From assembly GCA_944376335.1 (NCBI GenBank), contig CALWCH010000001.1, forward strand, positions 124,001 through 188,000: a DNA stretch of 64,000 nucleotides, given 5' to 3'. Positions 42,185 through 50,973 of this stretch are shown here, in pieces (within the stretch, counting starts at the first letter, position 1; every line of letters begins with the position of its first letter). Position numbers and translations under genes: made by a program. Source of the DNA: an uncultured Clostridia bacterium. GTDB taxonomy: Bacteria; Bacillota; Clostridia; Christensenellales; Borkfalkiaceae. Under the pieces are notes generated by a model, which saw only the letters and a program-made list of their open reading frames with translations, was not told the DNA's origin and ran no database searches.

Positions 42185-43195
42185 TTGAAGACATATATCA
42201 TCACGGGCGCCAACGGCTTTTTAGGCAACAACATCGTCCGCGCCCTGCAGACGGAGAACTGCAATATCCGCGCCCTCGTCTTGCCGGGCGACAAACTTCA
42301 CTCCCTCGACGGCCTTCGCTGTACCCTCTTCGAAGGCGACGTCACCAAAAAGGAGACCCTCGGCGACATTTTCACCGTCGAGGACGGCTCGGAAGTTGTC
42401 GTCATCCACTGCGCCGCCATCGTCACCATCAAATCGAAATTCAACCAAAAGGTGTACGACGTCAACGTAAACGGCGCCCTCAACGTCGCCGAAAAGGCGC
42501 TCTCCATCGGCGCACGCCTCATCTATGTGAGCAGCGTCCACGCCATTCCCGAGCGCGGTCAAACGCTCATCGGCGAAACCAAGGAATTCGATCCCGCCCT
42601 CGTCGCCGGCCAATACGCCAAGACCAAGGCGGAGACGGCGAACGCCCTTTTAAAGATGTACCGCGAGCGCGGGCTCGATGTCGTCATCGTGCATCCCTCG
42701 GGCATGCTCGGCCCGCACGACTTCGGAAATTCCCACCTAACGCAGCTCGTCCTCGACTACTGCAACGGAAGATTAGGTGCCTGCGTCAAGGGCGGGTACG
42801 ACTTTGTCGACGTGCGCGACGTCGCTGCGGGCATTATAAGCGCCGCAGAGAGGGGAAGGGCGGGGGAGTGCTACATCCTCTCCAACCGCAATGCGGCGAT
42901 CCGCGAGATCTTAGATACCGTCAGCGAAGTGCGCGGCACCAAGAAGATAAAGCTCATGCTCCCCATGTGGCTCGCCAAGGCGACGGCGCCCCTCTCGGAG
43001 GCGTACTACGCGCTCCTGAAGCAGCCGCCCCTCTACACGCGCTATGCACTCTACACCATCACGACGCACGTTACGTTCACCCACGAAAAGGCGGCAAAGG
43101 AGCTCGGTTTTTCTCCTCGTTCCCTGCACCAGACGATCGCCGACACCGTCGCATGGCTTGAAGAGCAGGGCCGCATCAAGCCCCCCAAACGGTAA
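42185..43195 (+). CDS. NAD-dependent epimerase/dehydratase (extended SDR)
   Basis: A 336-aa extended short-chain dehydrogenase. Nucleotide-binding ITGANGFLGNNIVRAL is at the N-terminus; the active site is YVSSVH with Tyr/Lys in GQYAKTKAETANAL. YDFVDVRDVAAGI is typical of dihydroflavonol-reductase/3-beta-HSD-like SDRs. The start is the TTG at 42185, 5 nt after a perfect AGGAGGTGA site; an in-frame GTG at 42176 would lie within that site. It is monocistronic. The substrate is unknown. Confidence 0.85.
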   Translation: MKTYIITGANGFLGNNIVRALQTENCNIRALVLPGDKLHSLDGLRCTLFEGDVTKKETLGDIFTVEDGSEVVVIHCAAIVTIKSKFNQKVYDVNVNGALNVAEKALSIGARLIYVSSVHAIPERGQTLIGETKEFDPALVAGQYAKTKAETANALLKMYRERGLDVVIVHPSGMLGPHDFGNSHLTQLVLDYCNGRLGACVKGGYDFVDVRDVAAGIISAAERGRAGECYILSNRNAAIREILDTVSEVRGTKKIKLMLPMWLAKATAPLSEAYYALLKQPPLYTRYALYTITTHVTFTHEKAAKELGFSPRSLHQTIADTVAWLEEQGRIKPPKR

Positions 43196-43201
43196 TTTCA
43201 C

Positions 43202-43230
43202 AAAAAAACGGAGCCCCGCGGCTCCGTTTT
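43202..43230. terminator. Bidirectional terminator between epimerase and M18 genes
   Basis: Stem ACGGAGCC/GGCTCCGT (43208-43215 with 43220-43227), loop CCGC, T tracts on both strands. Confidence 0.85.
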
Positions 43231-43233
43231 CTG

Positions 43234-44478
43234 TTATTCTACGATGAGGTCACTACCTTTCGCCCCATAGAACGCCGCAAGGCCCTTTAAAAGCTCCAAA
43301 TAGTCCGCGTGGGCAAACGTCTCCACGGCGGAGTGCATCGCAAGCTGGGCAAGCCCGATATCCGCCATACGGAGAGGCACTTGCGCGACGGAAACGGGCC
43401 CCAGCGTGCCCCCGCTGCGCATATCCGAGCGGTTATAGAAGGTCTGATACTTCACCCCCGCGCGCGAGAAGATGCGCTTTACAACGGCGGCGGAGAGCGC
43501 GTCCGTGATGTACGCCCCGCCCGCATGGCTCTTCAGAATAATGCCCCCGCCCATCACGGCACGGTTGGTGGGGTCGCACTTTTCGGGATAGTTGGGATGC
43601 ACCGAATGGGCATTGTCGAGGGAAAGCAAAAACGATTTAAGGAGCACCTGCTCCCGCTCGCCCTCGGGCATCCCTTCCAGAATGCGAGAGAGCACGCTTC
43701 TCAAAAAATCGCTGCCCGCGCCCTCCAACGTGCGGCTGCCCACCTCTTCATTGTTGAAGCACACCGCCATGGAAATGCCCTCCGCGTCCTCACATTCCGC
43801 AAGCGAAGCGAGCGACCCCGCCACGCTCGTCAGATTGTCGATGCGCGGCGAAGAGAGAAATTCCCCGTGCTTTCCGCTCACAAAGGGCTGCTCTGCGGGC
43901 GCGGCAAACAGGTCATAGGCAACCGCCCCCTCAAGCCCTTCCACGTCCTCCACGCCCAGCGAATAGAGGGGAGAGAGCGACTTCTGCGCGTCGGGCGAAA
44001 ACTTCTCATTCACCGTCCGCTCCATGTGGAAGGCGAGCGAGGGGATCACGATATTCTGCTCGCTCACAAAGCTCTCGGCGTGCAGCTTGCCGTCCTTCTC
44101 CCTCACAATTCGCCCCGCGATCTTCAAGGGCCTGTCGAGGAAGGAATAAAAGATGCTCGCGCCGTAGGGCTCCACATTCAGCCGCGTGAAGGGGCCATCT
44201 GGCCACGCGGAATGTTCCTTCAATTTGAGGGAAGGGGAGTCTGTATGCGTCGCCACGATCTTAAAACAGCTTCTCTCGTTCATCAAAAAGGCGATGAGCG
44301 CGCCGCCCCTTGTCACAAAGTACTTCTTTCCCTGCTCGAGCCGCCAGTTTTCACATTCCAAGAGGCGCTCAAAGCCCTTGCCCGATAAAAACTCTGCGGC
44401 ATGTTCCACCGCCTGATAGGCGGTATAGGAGCTCCCCAAAAAGCGGGCGAGCCCTTCGATGTCCTTTAACTCGTACAT
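43234..44478 (-). CDS. apeB: M18-family aminopeptidase
   Basis: A 414-aa dinuclear zinc aminopeptidase that removes N-terminal, often acidic, residues. Metal ligands and active-site segments are VATHTDSPSLKLK, SSPRIDNLTSVAG, CFNNEEVGSRTLEGAGSDF, LDNAHSVHPNYPEKCD and LKSHAGGAYITDA. The ATG at 44478 follows AAAGGAATGG; the upstream in-frame extension lacks similarity. It is probably cytoplasmic, contributing to peptide recycling, and is transcribed alone, convergent with the epimerase gene. Confidence 0.93.
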   Translation of the reverse strand: MYELKDIEGLARFLGSSYTAYQAVEHAAEFLSGKGFERLLECENWRLEQGKKYFVTRGGALIAFLMNERSCFKIVATHTDSPSLKLKEHSAWPDGPFTRLNVEPYGASIFYSFLDRPLKIAGRIVREKDGKLHAESFVSEQNIVIPSLAFHMERTVNEKFSPDAQKSLSPLYSLGVEDVEGLEGAVAYDLFAAPAEQPFVSGKHGEFLSSPRIDNLTSVAGSLASLAECEDAEGISMAVCFNNEEVGSRTLEGAGSDFLRSVLSRILEGMPEGEREQVLLKSFLLSLDNAHSVHPNYPEKCDPTNRAVMGGGIILKSHAGGAYITDALSAAVVKRIFSRAGVKYQTFYNRSDMRSGGTLGPVSVAQVPLRMADIGLAQLAMHSAVETFAHADYLELLKGLAAFYGAKGSDLIVE

Positions 44479-44567
44479 AGTCCATTCCTTTTTTGCAATC
44501 TTGCCCATTATAGCACATTTCCGTAAAAAAGCAAGCGCCTTTGCGGGTGCAAATAAAAGGTCATATC

Positions 44568-44596
44568 TTGACAAACCCCCTAAACCATGCTACAAT
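44568..44596 (+). promoter_or_regulatory. Promoter of the GH3 gene
   Basis: TTGACA at 44568, 17-bp spacer, TACAAT at 44591-44596. The GH3 ATG lies 6 nt beyond the -10, where transcription should start. Confidence 0.8.
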
Positions 44597-44602
44597 AAAG
44601 CC

Positions 44603-47020
44603 ATGTTTGAAAAATTTCTTCGCAGTCTGAGAAATCATGTCGTAAAACTCTACATCAAACTTACGGGAAGTTCGCTTGCCCAGGGCGAAAACATGGCGCC
44701 GGAAGGGGAGAGCGCCGCAACGCCCGGCATGGGCGGGCTCCTTTCCCGCGCCGCGGCAGAGGGCGCTGTCCTGCTCGAAAACGACGGCGTCCTGCCCCTG
44801 AAAGGCAAGTTCGCCCTCTTCGGCCGCACGCAAGTCGACAGCTTCTACACGGGCTACGGCTCGGGCGGCGACGTCGTCAAGCCCTACCGCGTCAGCATCT
44901 TAGACGGCATCTTAAAGGAGCCCGCCCTTTCGCCCGATGCGGAGCTTGTAAAGACCTATCAATCGTGGTCCAAGGCGCACCCCGTCGACCACGGCTTCTG
45001 GGGCAATTGGCCTTTAAACTACCCCGAAATGCCCCTCACCGAAGAGATGGTAAAGTCTGCCGCCGCGCGTGCAGAGACGGCGGTCATCGTCATCGGCCGC
45101 GCCTCGGGCGAGGACAGAGACAATCTTTTGGAAGAGGGGAGCTATTATTTAACGCAGGACGAGCGCCAAATGCTCACCCTTGCAAAGAAGTACTTCCAAA
45201 AGACGGCGGTCCTTTTAAACATCGGCAGCGTCATCGACTTTGCGTGGATAGACGACTATCGGCCCAACGCCGTGCTCATCCTCTGGCAGGGCGGCATGGA
45301 GGCGGGCACCGCCGCTGCGAAGCTGCTTTCGGGCGCAGTCAACCCCTCGGGCAAGCTCACCGTCTGTATCCCTAAAACGTACAAGGACTATCCCGCCCAA
45401 AACTTCGGCAGCGCCGCCTATACCGAATACACCGAGGACATCTTCGTCGGCTACCGCTATTTCGAAACGTTCGCAAAGGACAAGGTCCGCTATCCCTTCG
45501 GCTACGGCCTCTCCTACACCAAATTTTCCCTCGAGAGCGCCCTCACCTACACGCAGAGCGGCGCCGAGATCAAAGTCAAAGTCAAAAATATAGGCAGCTG
45601 CGCGGGCAAGTGCGTCGTGCAGGCGTATATGCAGAAGCCCTTCGGCAAGGGCGGCAATCCCAAGCGCGAGCTCGCTTGCTTCCAAAAGACCTCTCTCCTT
45701 CCCGCGGGCGGCGAGGAAGAGCTCACGCTCGCCTTTCCCATCTACCGCCTCACGACCTGGGACGACGAGACGTCCTCCGACGTCCTTCTGGGCGGCGAGT
45801 TCATCTTCTTTGTGGGCGAGGACGTCCGCTCCGCAAAGGAAGTGGGAAGGGTCAAAACGGAAGGGCGCGTTTTGCGCTACTTCGGCGAGCGCGGCGCTCC
45901 CCGCGTTCCCTTCAAGGTATTCCGCGCCGAAAAGAAGGGGGAGGACTACGCCCTCACGATGGCTCCCGTGCGCCTTGCAAAGGCCGACTTAAAGGCGGAG
46001 ATGCTCTCCTCGATCCCGCCCGAAAACTTGTGGGAGATCCACGACAACCCCTGTACGTTCGAGGACGTCAAATCGGGCAAAGTGCCCCTCCGTGCCTTCG
46101 TCGCCCAGCTCTCCTTCGATGAGCTTGAGGCCATCTCCCGCGGCGACTACACGATGAACAGTCCCTTGGGCCCCGACGGCAACGCGGGCGCGTTCGGCGG
46201 CGTGCTCCCTTCCCTCAACCAAAAGGGCGTTCCCCCCGTCATCACGACGGACGGCCCCTCGGGCATCCGCTTAAAGGCGGCAAGCTCTCTGCTTCCCATC
46301 GGCACGCTGCTCGCCTCCACCTTCGACGAGGCGCTCGTCGAGGAAGTCTACGCCGCCGTCGGCAGGGAGATGAAGGCGCGCGGCACCGACGTCCTTCTCG
46401 CTCCCGGCATGAACATCCAGCAGAGCCCCCTCTGCGGGCGCAACTTCGAGTACTACTCCGAGGACCCCGTCGTCGCGGGCAAAATTGCGGCAGCCGCCGT
46501 CAAGGGGCTGCAGGGCGAGGGCGTCTCGGCGTGCCCCAAGCACTTTGCCTGCAACAATCAGGAATTTAACAGGAGCGGCCACGATGCCCGCGTCTCCGAG
46601 CGTGCCCTCCGCGAAATTTATCTCAAGGGCTTTGAGATCTGCGTGCGCGAGGCAAACCCGCACTGCCTCATGACGTCGTATAACAAGATCAACGGCGTAT
46701 GGGGGCACTACCAATTCGATCTCGTCCGCGGCATTTTGCGCGGTGAGTGGGGCTTCGGCGGCTGCGTCATCACCGATTGGTGGATGAAGAGCGCCCGCTG
46801 CCCCGAAGACCGCCGCCTCCAAGACAACGCCTACCGCATCCGCGCGGGCGTCAACGTCCTCATGCCCGGGGGCGGGCACGTCGGCCCCAAAAAGCCGGAC
46901 GGCACCGTCCTCAAGGCGTACAAAAAGGGCGCGCTCACGCTCGGGGAACTGCGCCGCAACGCCGAGGAAGTCCTCGCCTTCGTCCTGCACTCTTCGGCGA
47001 TGGACAGGGAGGGCAAATGA
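44603..47020 (+). CDS. Glycoside hydrolase family 3, domain-permuted beta-glucosidase type
   Basis: An 805-aa GH3 enzyme with the two main domains in reverse order. The alpha/beta sandwich (GH3_C; AAAEGAVLLENDGVLPLKG, ILWQGGMEAGTAAAKLLSG) comes first, then a fibronectin-III-like domain (~330-430), then the TIM barrel (GH3_N; ITTDGPSGIRL, GRNFEYYSEDP, CPKHFACNNQE). Nucleophile Asp725 is in VITDWWMK. This arrangement is known from Ruminococcus and related beta-glucosidases. The ATG at 44603 lacks a ribosome-binding site and coincides with the predicted transcription start; a downstream ATG at MAPEGES is an alternative. No signal peptide. Confidence 0.9.
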   Translation: MFEKFLRSLRNHVVKLYIKLTGSSLAQGENMAPEGESAATPGMGGLLSRAAAEGAVLLENDGVLPLKGKFALFGRTQVDSFYTGYGSGGDVVKPYRVSILDGILKEPALSPDAELVKTYQSWSKAHPVDHGFWGNWPLNYPEMPLTEEMVKSAAARAETAVIVIGRASGEDRDNLLEEGSYYLTQDERQMLTLAKKYFQKTAVLLNIGSVIDFAWIDDYRPNAVLILWQGGMEAGTAAAKLLSGAVNPSGKLTVCIPKTYKDYPAQNFGSAAYTEYTEDIFVGYRYFETFAKDKVRYPFGYGLSYTKFSLESALTYTQSGAEIKVKVKNIGSCAGKCVVQAYMQKPFGKGGNPKRELACFQKTSLLPAGGEEELTLAFPIYRLTTWDDETSSDVLLGGEFIFFVGEDVRSAKEVGRVKTEGRVLRYFGERGAPRVPFKVFRAEKKGEDYALTMAPVRLAKADLKAEMLSSIPPENLWEIHDNPCTFEDVKSGKVPLRAFVAQLSFDELEAISRGDYTMNSPLGPDGNAGAFGGVLPSLNQKGVPPVITTDGPSGIRLKAASSLLPIGTLLASTFDEALVEEVYAAVGREMKARGTDVLLAPGMNIQQSPLCGRNFEYYSEDPVVAGKIAAAAVKGLQGEGVSACPKHFACNNQEFNRSGHDARVSERALREIYLKGFEICVREANPHCLMTSYNKINGVWGHYQFDLVRGILRGEWGFGGCVITDWWMKSARCPEDRRLQDNAYRIRAGVNVLMPGGGHVGPKKPDGTVLKAYKKGALTLGELRRNAEEVLAFVLHSSAMDREGK

Positions 47021-47631
47021 TCCTCCGTCTCACGGGCAGGGGCACGAGCTATCGCCCTGCCGACACCGCAGAACTTTCTCTCACCGTCGGCAGCGTCAAC
47101 AAGACCTGCGCCCTCGCCTCTCAAGAGGCAAACGCCAAAGTCGCTCGGCTCGAGGAACGTCTCCAAGCGCACGGCTTTTCCCCCAAGGCGCTCAAGGCGC
47201 TCTCCTTCGACATCTCTCCCCATTATGAGGAGACCCCCGAACACCGCCGCACGCAAGACGGCTATGCCTGCCGCATCGCCCTCCGCTTCTCCCTCGATTT
47301 CACCCCCGATAAGCTCTCTTCCGCGGTCGAAGCCCTCTCCGAAGGCGCAGAGGAACTCTTCATTCACCTCTCTATAAAGGACACGGAAGGGGCGCGGCGG
47401 GAGGCAGTCCGCGCAGCGTGGAAGGACGCATTTTCTCAGGCAAACGCCCTCGCCGCGGCAAGCGGCCTCAAGGTGGGGGAGGCAAAAGAGGCGTCGCTCG
47501 ACTTCGGCTCTCCCCGCACCATGAACGTGTTGGGCGCGGCGGCGCTCTCGGCGCGTTCTGCCCCGCTCTCCTTCACGCCCGACGACGTCCGTCTCGAGGC
47601 CACCCTCTCCGTCACATTCGAACTCACTTAA
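47017..47631 (+). CDS. SIMPL-domain (DUF541) protein
   Basis: A 204-aa protein of the SIMPL/DUF541 family, with the pattern LRLTGRGTSYRPADTAELSLTV at the start (shown only in part) and the C-terminal LEATLSVTFEL strand. Members occur in envelopes of many bacteria; their biochemical role is not established. This copy has no signal peptide. The ATG overlaps the GH3 stop by 4 bp. A strong hairpin follows at 47642. Confidence 0.8.
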   Translation: MILRLTGRGTSYRPADTAELSLTVGSVNKTCALASQEANAKVARLEERLQAHGFSPKALKALSFDISPHYEETPEHRRTQDGYACRIALRFSLDFTPDKLSSAVEALSEGAEELFIHLSIKDTEGARREAVRAAWKDAFSQANALAAASGLKVGEAKEASLDFGSPRTMNVLGAAALSARSAPLSFTPDDVRLEATLSVTFELT

Positions 47632-47641
47632 ACAGCCTTTT

Positions 47642-47679
47642 GGGGCGGCGCGGCGTTCTCTCGAACGCCGCGCCGCCCC
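47642..47679 (+). terminator. Terminator after the SIMPL gene
   Basis: A 17-bp perfect stem (47642-47658 with 47663-47679), TCTC loop, followed by ATTTCTCT. Confidence 0.75.
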
Positions 47680-47752
47680 ATTTCTCTCTGTTCCCACCTT
47701 ATGCCCGCCCCGTTCTTCGCTCATTCTCGCGGCAGTTTTTTTGTTAAGCCCC

Positions 47753-47781
47753 TTGAAAAGCGCCCCAAACTATGCTATAAT
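47753..47781 (+). promoter_or_regulatory. Promoter of the GH13 gene
   Basis: TTGAAA at 47753, 17-bp spacer, TATAAT at 47776-47781, 33 bp before the ATG. Confidence 0.85.
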
Positions 47782-47814
47782 AGGCTTCAGACTTAAACAC
47801 AGGAGACCCCCAAA

Positions 47815-49128
47815 ATGTGGTTTGATGAAAGCATGTTCTACCAAATCTACCCGCTCGGGTTCTGCGGCGCAGAGCGCGAAAACGACTTCGGCGCCGTCCG
47901 CCACCGCCTCTCCCTCATCGAGGCGGAGATCTCGCGCCTTCAAGACCTCGGCGTGGGCGCCGTCCTCTTCAACCCCTTGTTCGAGAGCGAGCGCCACGGC
48001 TACGACACCGTCGATTTCTATAAGATCGACCGCCGCCTCGGCACCAACGAGGAATTCAAAGCCCTCGTCGAGAAATTCCATTCTGCCGGCATCCGCGTCG
48101 TTTTAGACGGCGTCTTCAACCACGTCGGCCGCGCCTTCCCGCCCTTCCAAGAAGTGCTCCAAAAGCGCGAGGAAACCGACTACCGCTTCTGGTTCAACAT
48201 CGATTTCCACGGCAACTCTCCCTATAACGACGGCCTCGGCTACGAGAATTGGGAGGGTCATTCCGAGCTCGTCAAGCTCCGCCTCGAAAACGTCGACCTT
48301 CAAAACTATCTCATGGATGCCGTCCGCTTCTGGATCAGAGAATTCAACATCGACGGCCTCCGCCTCGACGTCTGCTATCTCCTCCCCCCGTGGTTTATGG
48401 AGCTCCTCCGCCGCACCGTCAATGCCGAAAAACCCGACTTCTTCCTCGTGGGCGAGGTGATCCACTGCAACAACTTCCAAAACAACATCTCCCCCGAGCG
48501 CCTCAACTCGATTACCAATTACGAGTGCTTCCGCGGCATGATCTCCGCGTTCAATTCAGAGAACCTCTTCGAGATCGAAGCCTCCCTCAACCGCCTCTTC
48601 TCTTCCGAGCCCTGGGCACTCTACACGGGCAAGCGCATGCTCAACTTCGTCGATAATCACGATGTCCTCCGCGCCTACACCGCCCTCAAGGAGAAGCGCA
48701 ACCTGCTCAATCTCTATACGCTGCTCTTCACGATGCCCGGCATTCCGTGCGTCTACTACGGCTCGGAATTCGGCGCGGAGGGGGATAAGTCCGACCTCGA
48801 TTACAAACTTCGCCCCTACATCGGCGACATCGACAAGACCGCCCATCCCGTGCTCGTCGAACGCATCAAGCTCCTCGCGAAAATCAGGAAGGGGAGCCGC
48901 GCCCTCTGCTACGGCACCTACAAAAAGGCGACCATCATGAATCGTAACTTCTCCTTCGTGCGCGAGTTCGAGGGCGAGCGCATCATCGTCGCCATCAACA
49001 TCGAGGACCACGACTGCACCATCCGCGTCGAGGAAGCGGAGGGAACAGACCTTCTCACGGGGCAGGTCAGGAATCTCAACGACATCTACCTCCCGCCCTT
49101 CACCGCCTGCATCTATCGCAAAAACTGA
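47815..49128 (+). CDS. Alpha-amylase family (GH13) glycosidase
   Basis: A 437-aa GH13 enzyme. The TIM barrel shows region I VLDGVFNHVG, region II GLRLDVCY with nucleophile Asp185, region III FLVGEVIH with acid/base Glu214, and region IV FVDNHD with Asp283. A short C-terminal beta domain ends the protein. It has no signal peptide and is therefore likely an intracellular enzyme acting on maltodextrins or similar oligosaccharides. It is short for a neopullulanase/CGTase type. It is monocistronic between its promoter and a hairpin. Confidence 0.92.
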   Translation: MWFDESMFYQIYPLGFCGAERENDFGAVRHRLSLIEAEISRLQDLGVGAVLFNPLFESERHGYDTVDFYKIDRRLGTNEEFKALVEKFHSAGIRVVLDGVFNHVGRAFPPFQEVLQKREETDYRFWFNIDFHGNSPYNDGLGYENWEGHSELVKLRLENVDLQNYLMDAVRFWIREFNIDGLRLDVCYLLPPWFMELLRRTVNAEKPDFFLVGEVIHCNNFQNNISPERLNSITNYECFRGMISAFNSENLFEIEASLNRLFSSEPWALYTGKRMLNFVDNHDVLRAYTALKEKRNLLNLYTLLFTMPGIPCVYYGSEFGAEGDKSDLDYKLRPYIGDIDKTAHPVLVERIKLLAKIRKGSRALCYGTYKKATIMNRNFSFVREFEGERIIVAINIEDHDCTIRVEEAEGTDLLTGQVRNLNDIYLPPFTACIYRKN

Positions 49129-49166
49129 AAAATCGAAATTCCAATATACTATAATTTACATTTGCA

Positions 49167-49200
49167 CAGCCGAACACTTCCGTTCGGCTGCGCATTTTTA
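49167..49200 (+). terminator. Terminator of the GH13 gene
   Basis: Stem CAGCCGAAC/GTTCGGCTG (49167-49175 with 49182-49190), followed by CGCATTTTTA. Confidence 0.85.
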
Positions 49201-49282
49201 TAAAAGAACTTAACAAAAGCAAATGCAATAAGGTCACTTTGTGAACAAACAGGCACAAAAACACTAAAATTTCTTAAATTAC

Positions 49283-49295
49283 GGGGGGGGGGGGG
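49283..49295 (+). repeat. Tract of 13 consecutive G residues
   Basis: A homopolymer in an otherwise AT-rich intergenic region, 107 bp upstream of the -35 of the signal-peptidase operon. Such tracts change length by slippage. Confidence 0.95.
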
Positions 49296-49401
49296 TATAT
49301 GTAGAGTATTTAAAATTGTAAAATTCTCCCGCATCATGTAAAATTTGTCAATAAAGCGAAAAATTTTCATCTTTCAAAAGCATATTTTTTTCTTAAAGGA
49401 A

Positions 49402-49430
49402 TTGACAGCGCCTTTTCCTCGTGCTATAAT
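49402..49430 (+). promoter_or_regulatory. Consensus promoter of the SipW/TasA-like operon
   Basis: TTGACA at 49402, 17-bp spacer, TATAAT at 49425-49430: a perfect sigma-A promoter. The next credible promoter is at 58389, so it probably drives all six genes. Confidence 0.88.
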
Positions 49431-49584
49431 AATTCCACGATGAAGCAATTCATCGGCATATTTTCATTTTCCGAAAGCTCTCCTGTCGGCGCATTTCCGC
49501 AAAGTGCGTCGGCGTGAGCGCATTAAAACGAACTGATGAAAGAGCCGGACCTCTGCCATACGGGCCGCCTTTCAGGGAGGAGAA
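49431..49584 (+). other. Untranslated leader of the SipW/TasA-like operon
   Basis: About 145 nt between predicted transcription start and the ATG. It contains several short complementary segments, for example GCGCA/TGCG near 49490 and GAAAG/CTTTC flanking the last 40 nt before the ribosome-binding site. I could not match it to a known riboswitch. Confidence 0.4.
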
Positions 49585-50889
49585 ATGGACTATAAGCCCG
49601 AGAGGGACACGCTCTCAGGATCGGAGGACCTGCAGCCCGCCGAGTCCTTTGCCGCACCGTCGGCAGAGGCGGTAGGGGAGCAGACTTCTTCGCCGTGTCC
49701 CGCACAGACGCCGCTCACCCAACTTCATGCACCCCAAGACGAGGCATACGCTCCCGTCGATGGTGCCGATCTCGCGCCCGAAGCCGCAGACTGCCCCGCC
49801 CCTCAAGACGGGGATTTCGGCGTGCCTTCCGAAGAGCCCCTCCCTTCCGCAGAAGGGGAGCCCGCCGCGCCCGTTGAGGAAACATCTCAGGGATCGCCCG
49901 AGGTTCAGGCTGCCGAGAGCGCGGGAGCGCCTGCCGCGGCTGGCGCGAAGCCCGTTCCCAAGCAGCACAGGGTGCGGGACGCCATCGTCATCACGGTGAC
50001 GGTCATCCTCATCGTGCTGCTTTTGCCGCTGCTTTGCATCAACCTGACGCTCATCATCAAGTCGAGCATCAATCCCGATGTGCCGCCCGATATCTTCGGT
50101 ACCGCATTTCTCGCCGTGGAAGTCGACAGCATGGAGGGCGACGCGGAGGACTGCTTCGGCACGGGCGACCTCATCTGCATCGACCTTCTCACGCCCGAAG
50201 AGATCCGGGAACTGGGGGAGGGCAGTATCGTCAGCTTCCGCTCTTCGGACGGCGTGTACGTGTCGCTGCGCATCGTCGAGGTCACGAAAAATCAGGCGGG
50301 GGAGACGACCGCCTTCGGCGTCATCGGCGACAACGACGTCATCGAGGGCGTCACCATTCCCTACACCATCTCCCCGGAGAGCGTCATCGGCGTCGTCACG
50401 AACAGCATCGACGGCCTCGGCGGCTTTGCGATGTTCCTGCAGACGCCCGTCGGCGTGCTCGTGTTCGTGGGCATTCCCGTCGTCCTGTATGTCATCTACG
50501 ACATCATCCGCATCTCCATCGACAGCCGCAAGAAGCGTGCCGCCGAGGAGGCGAGACTGCGCGAAAAGGACGAGGAGATCGCCCGTCTCAAGGCGATGGT
50601 CTCCGTCCCGGGTGCGGGCGAAGTGCCCGCCGAAGTTCCCGCGGAGGCCGAAGTCCCTGCGGAAGTGCCCGAAGAGGTGACCGAGGAAGTGCCTGCGGAG
50701 GCAGCCGTGGAAGCGCCCGCCGATAGCGAAGTGCCCGCGGAAATGCCCGCAGGACTTCCCGAAGAGTTTGAAATGCCCGCCGAAGTGCCCGAAGGGGAGC
50801 TTGCTCCCGAAGAGGCGCCCGCGGAAGAAATTGCGGAAGAGATCCCCGCACCTGTGCTCGAGGCCGCGGAGCCTCCCGTGGAGGGGTAA
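49585..50889 (+). CDS. SipW-like signal peptidase homologue lacking the catalytic His, with acidic tails
   Basis: A 434-aa membrane protein. Residues 1-130 are Pro/Ala/Glu-rich; a helix spans 133-158; residues ~165-285 form an ER-type signal peptidase I domain; a second helix spans 288-309; the tail is built of EVPAE-type repeats to 434. Aligned with the intact enzyme at 52741, Ser182 (VDSMEG) and Asp249 (IGDND) are kept. However, the Thr-His-Arg of the active site is SLR, with Leu228 in place of His. It is therefore probably inactive in cleavage and may act as a partner or scaffold. ATG at 49585 follows GGGAGGAGAA. First gene of the operon. Some residual activity cannot be excluded. Confidence 0.78.
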   Translation: MDYKPERDTLSGSEDLQPAESFAAPSAEAVGEQTSSPCPAQTPLTQLHAPQDEAYAPVDGADLAPEAADCPAPQDGDFGVPSEEPLPSAEGEPAAPVEETSQGSPEVQAAESAGAPAAAGAKPVPKQHRVRDAIVITVTVILIVLLLPLLCINLTLIIKSSINPDVPPDIFGTAFLAVEVDSMEGDAEDCFGTGDLICIDLLTPEEIRELGEGSIVSFRSSDGVYVSLRIVEVTKNQAGETTAFGVIGDNDVIEGVTIPYTISPESVIGVVTNSIDGLGGFAMFLQTPVGVLVFVGIPVVLYVIYDIIRISIDSRKKRAAEEARLREKDEEIARLKAMVSVPGAGEVPAEVPAEAEVPAEVPEEVTEEVPAEAAVEAPADSEVPAEMPAGLPEEFEMPAEVPEGELAPEEAPAEEIAEEIPAPVLEAAEPPVEG

Positions 50890-50973
50890 CGCCCTCCCGA
50901 AAGACCGATTGCGAAACCGACCTGCCGCCATACCGGGTCGGTTTGCAAATAAATTTTTAAAGGAGAATATAAC

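Noticed and set aside
49520..49584. Hammerhead-ribozyme-like CTGATGA in the operon leader
   Set aside because: The second conserved GAAA strand with proper flanking stems could not be placed, so this is probably a chance match.
49431..49584. Cyclic-di-GMP riboswitch in the operon leader
   Set aside because: The lengths are suitable, but the conserved loop-receptor segments are not recognisable by eye.
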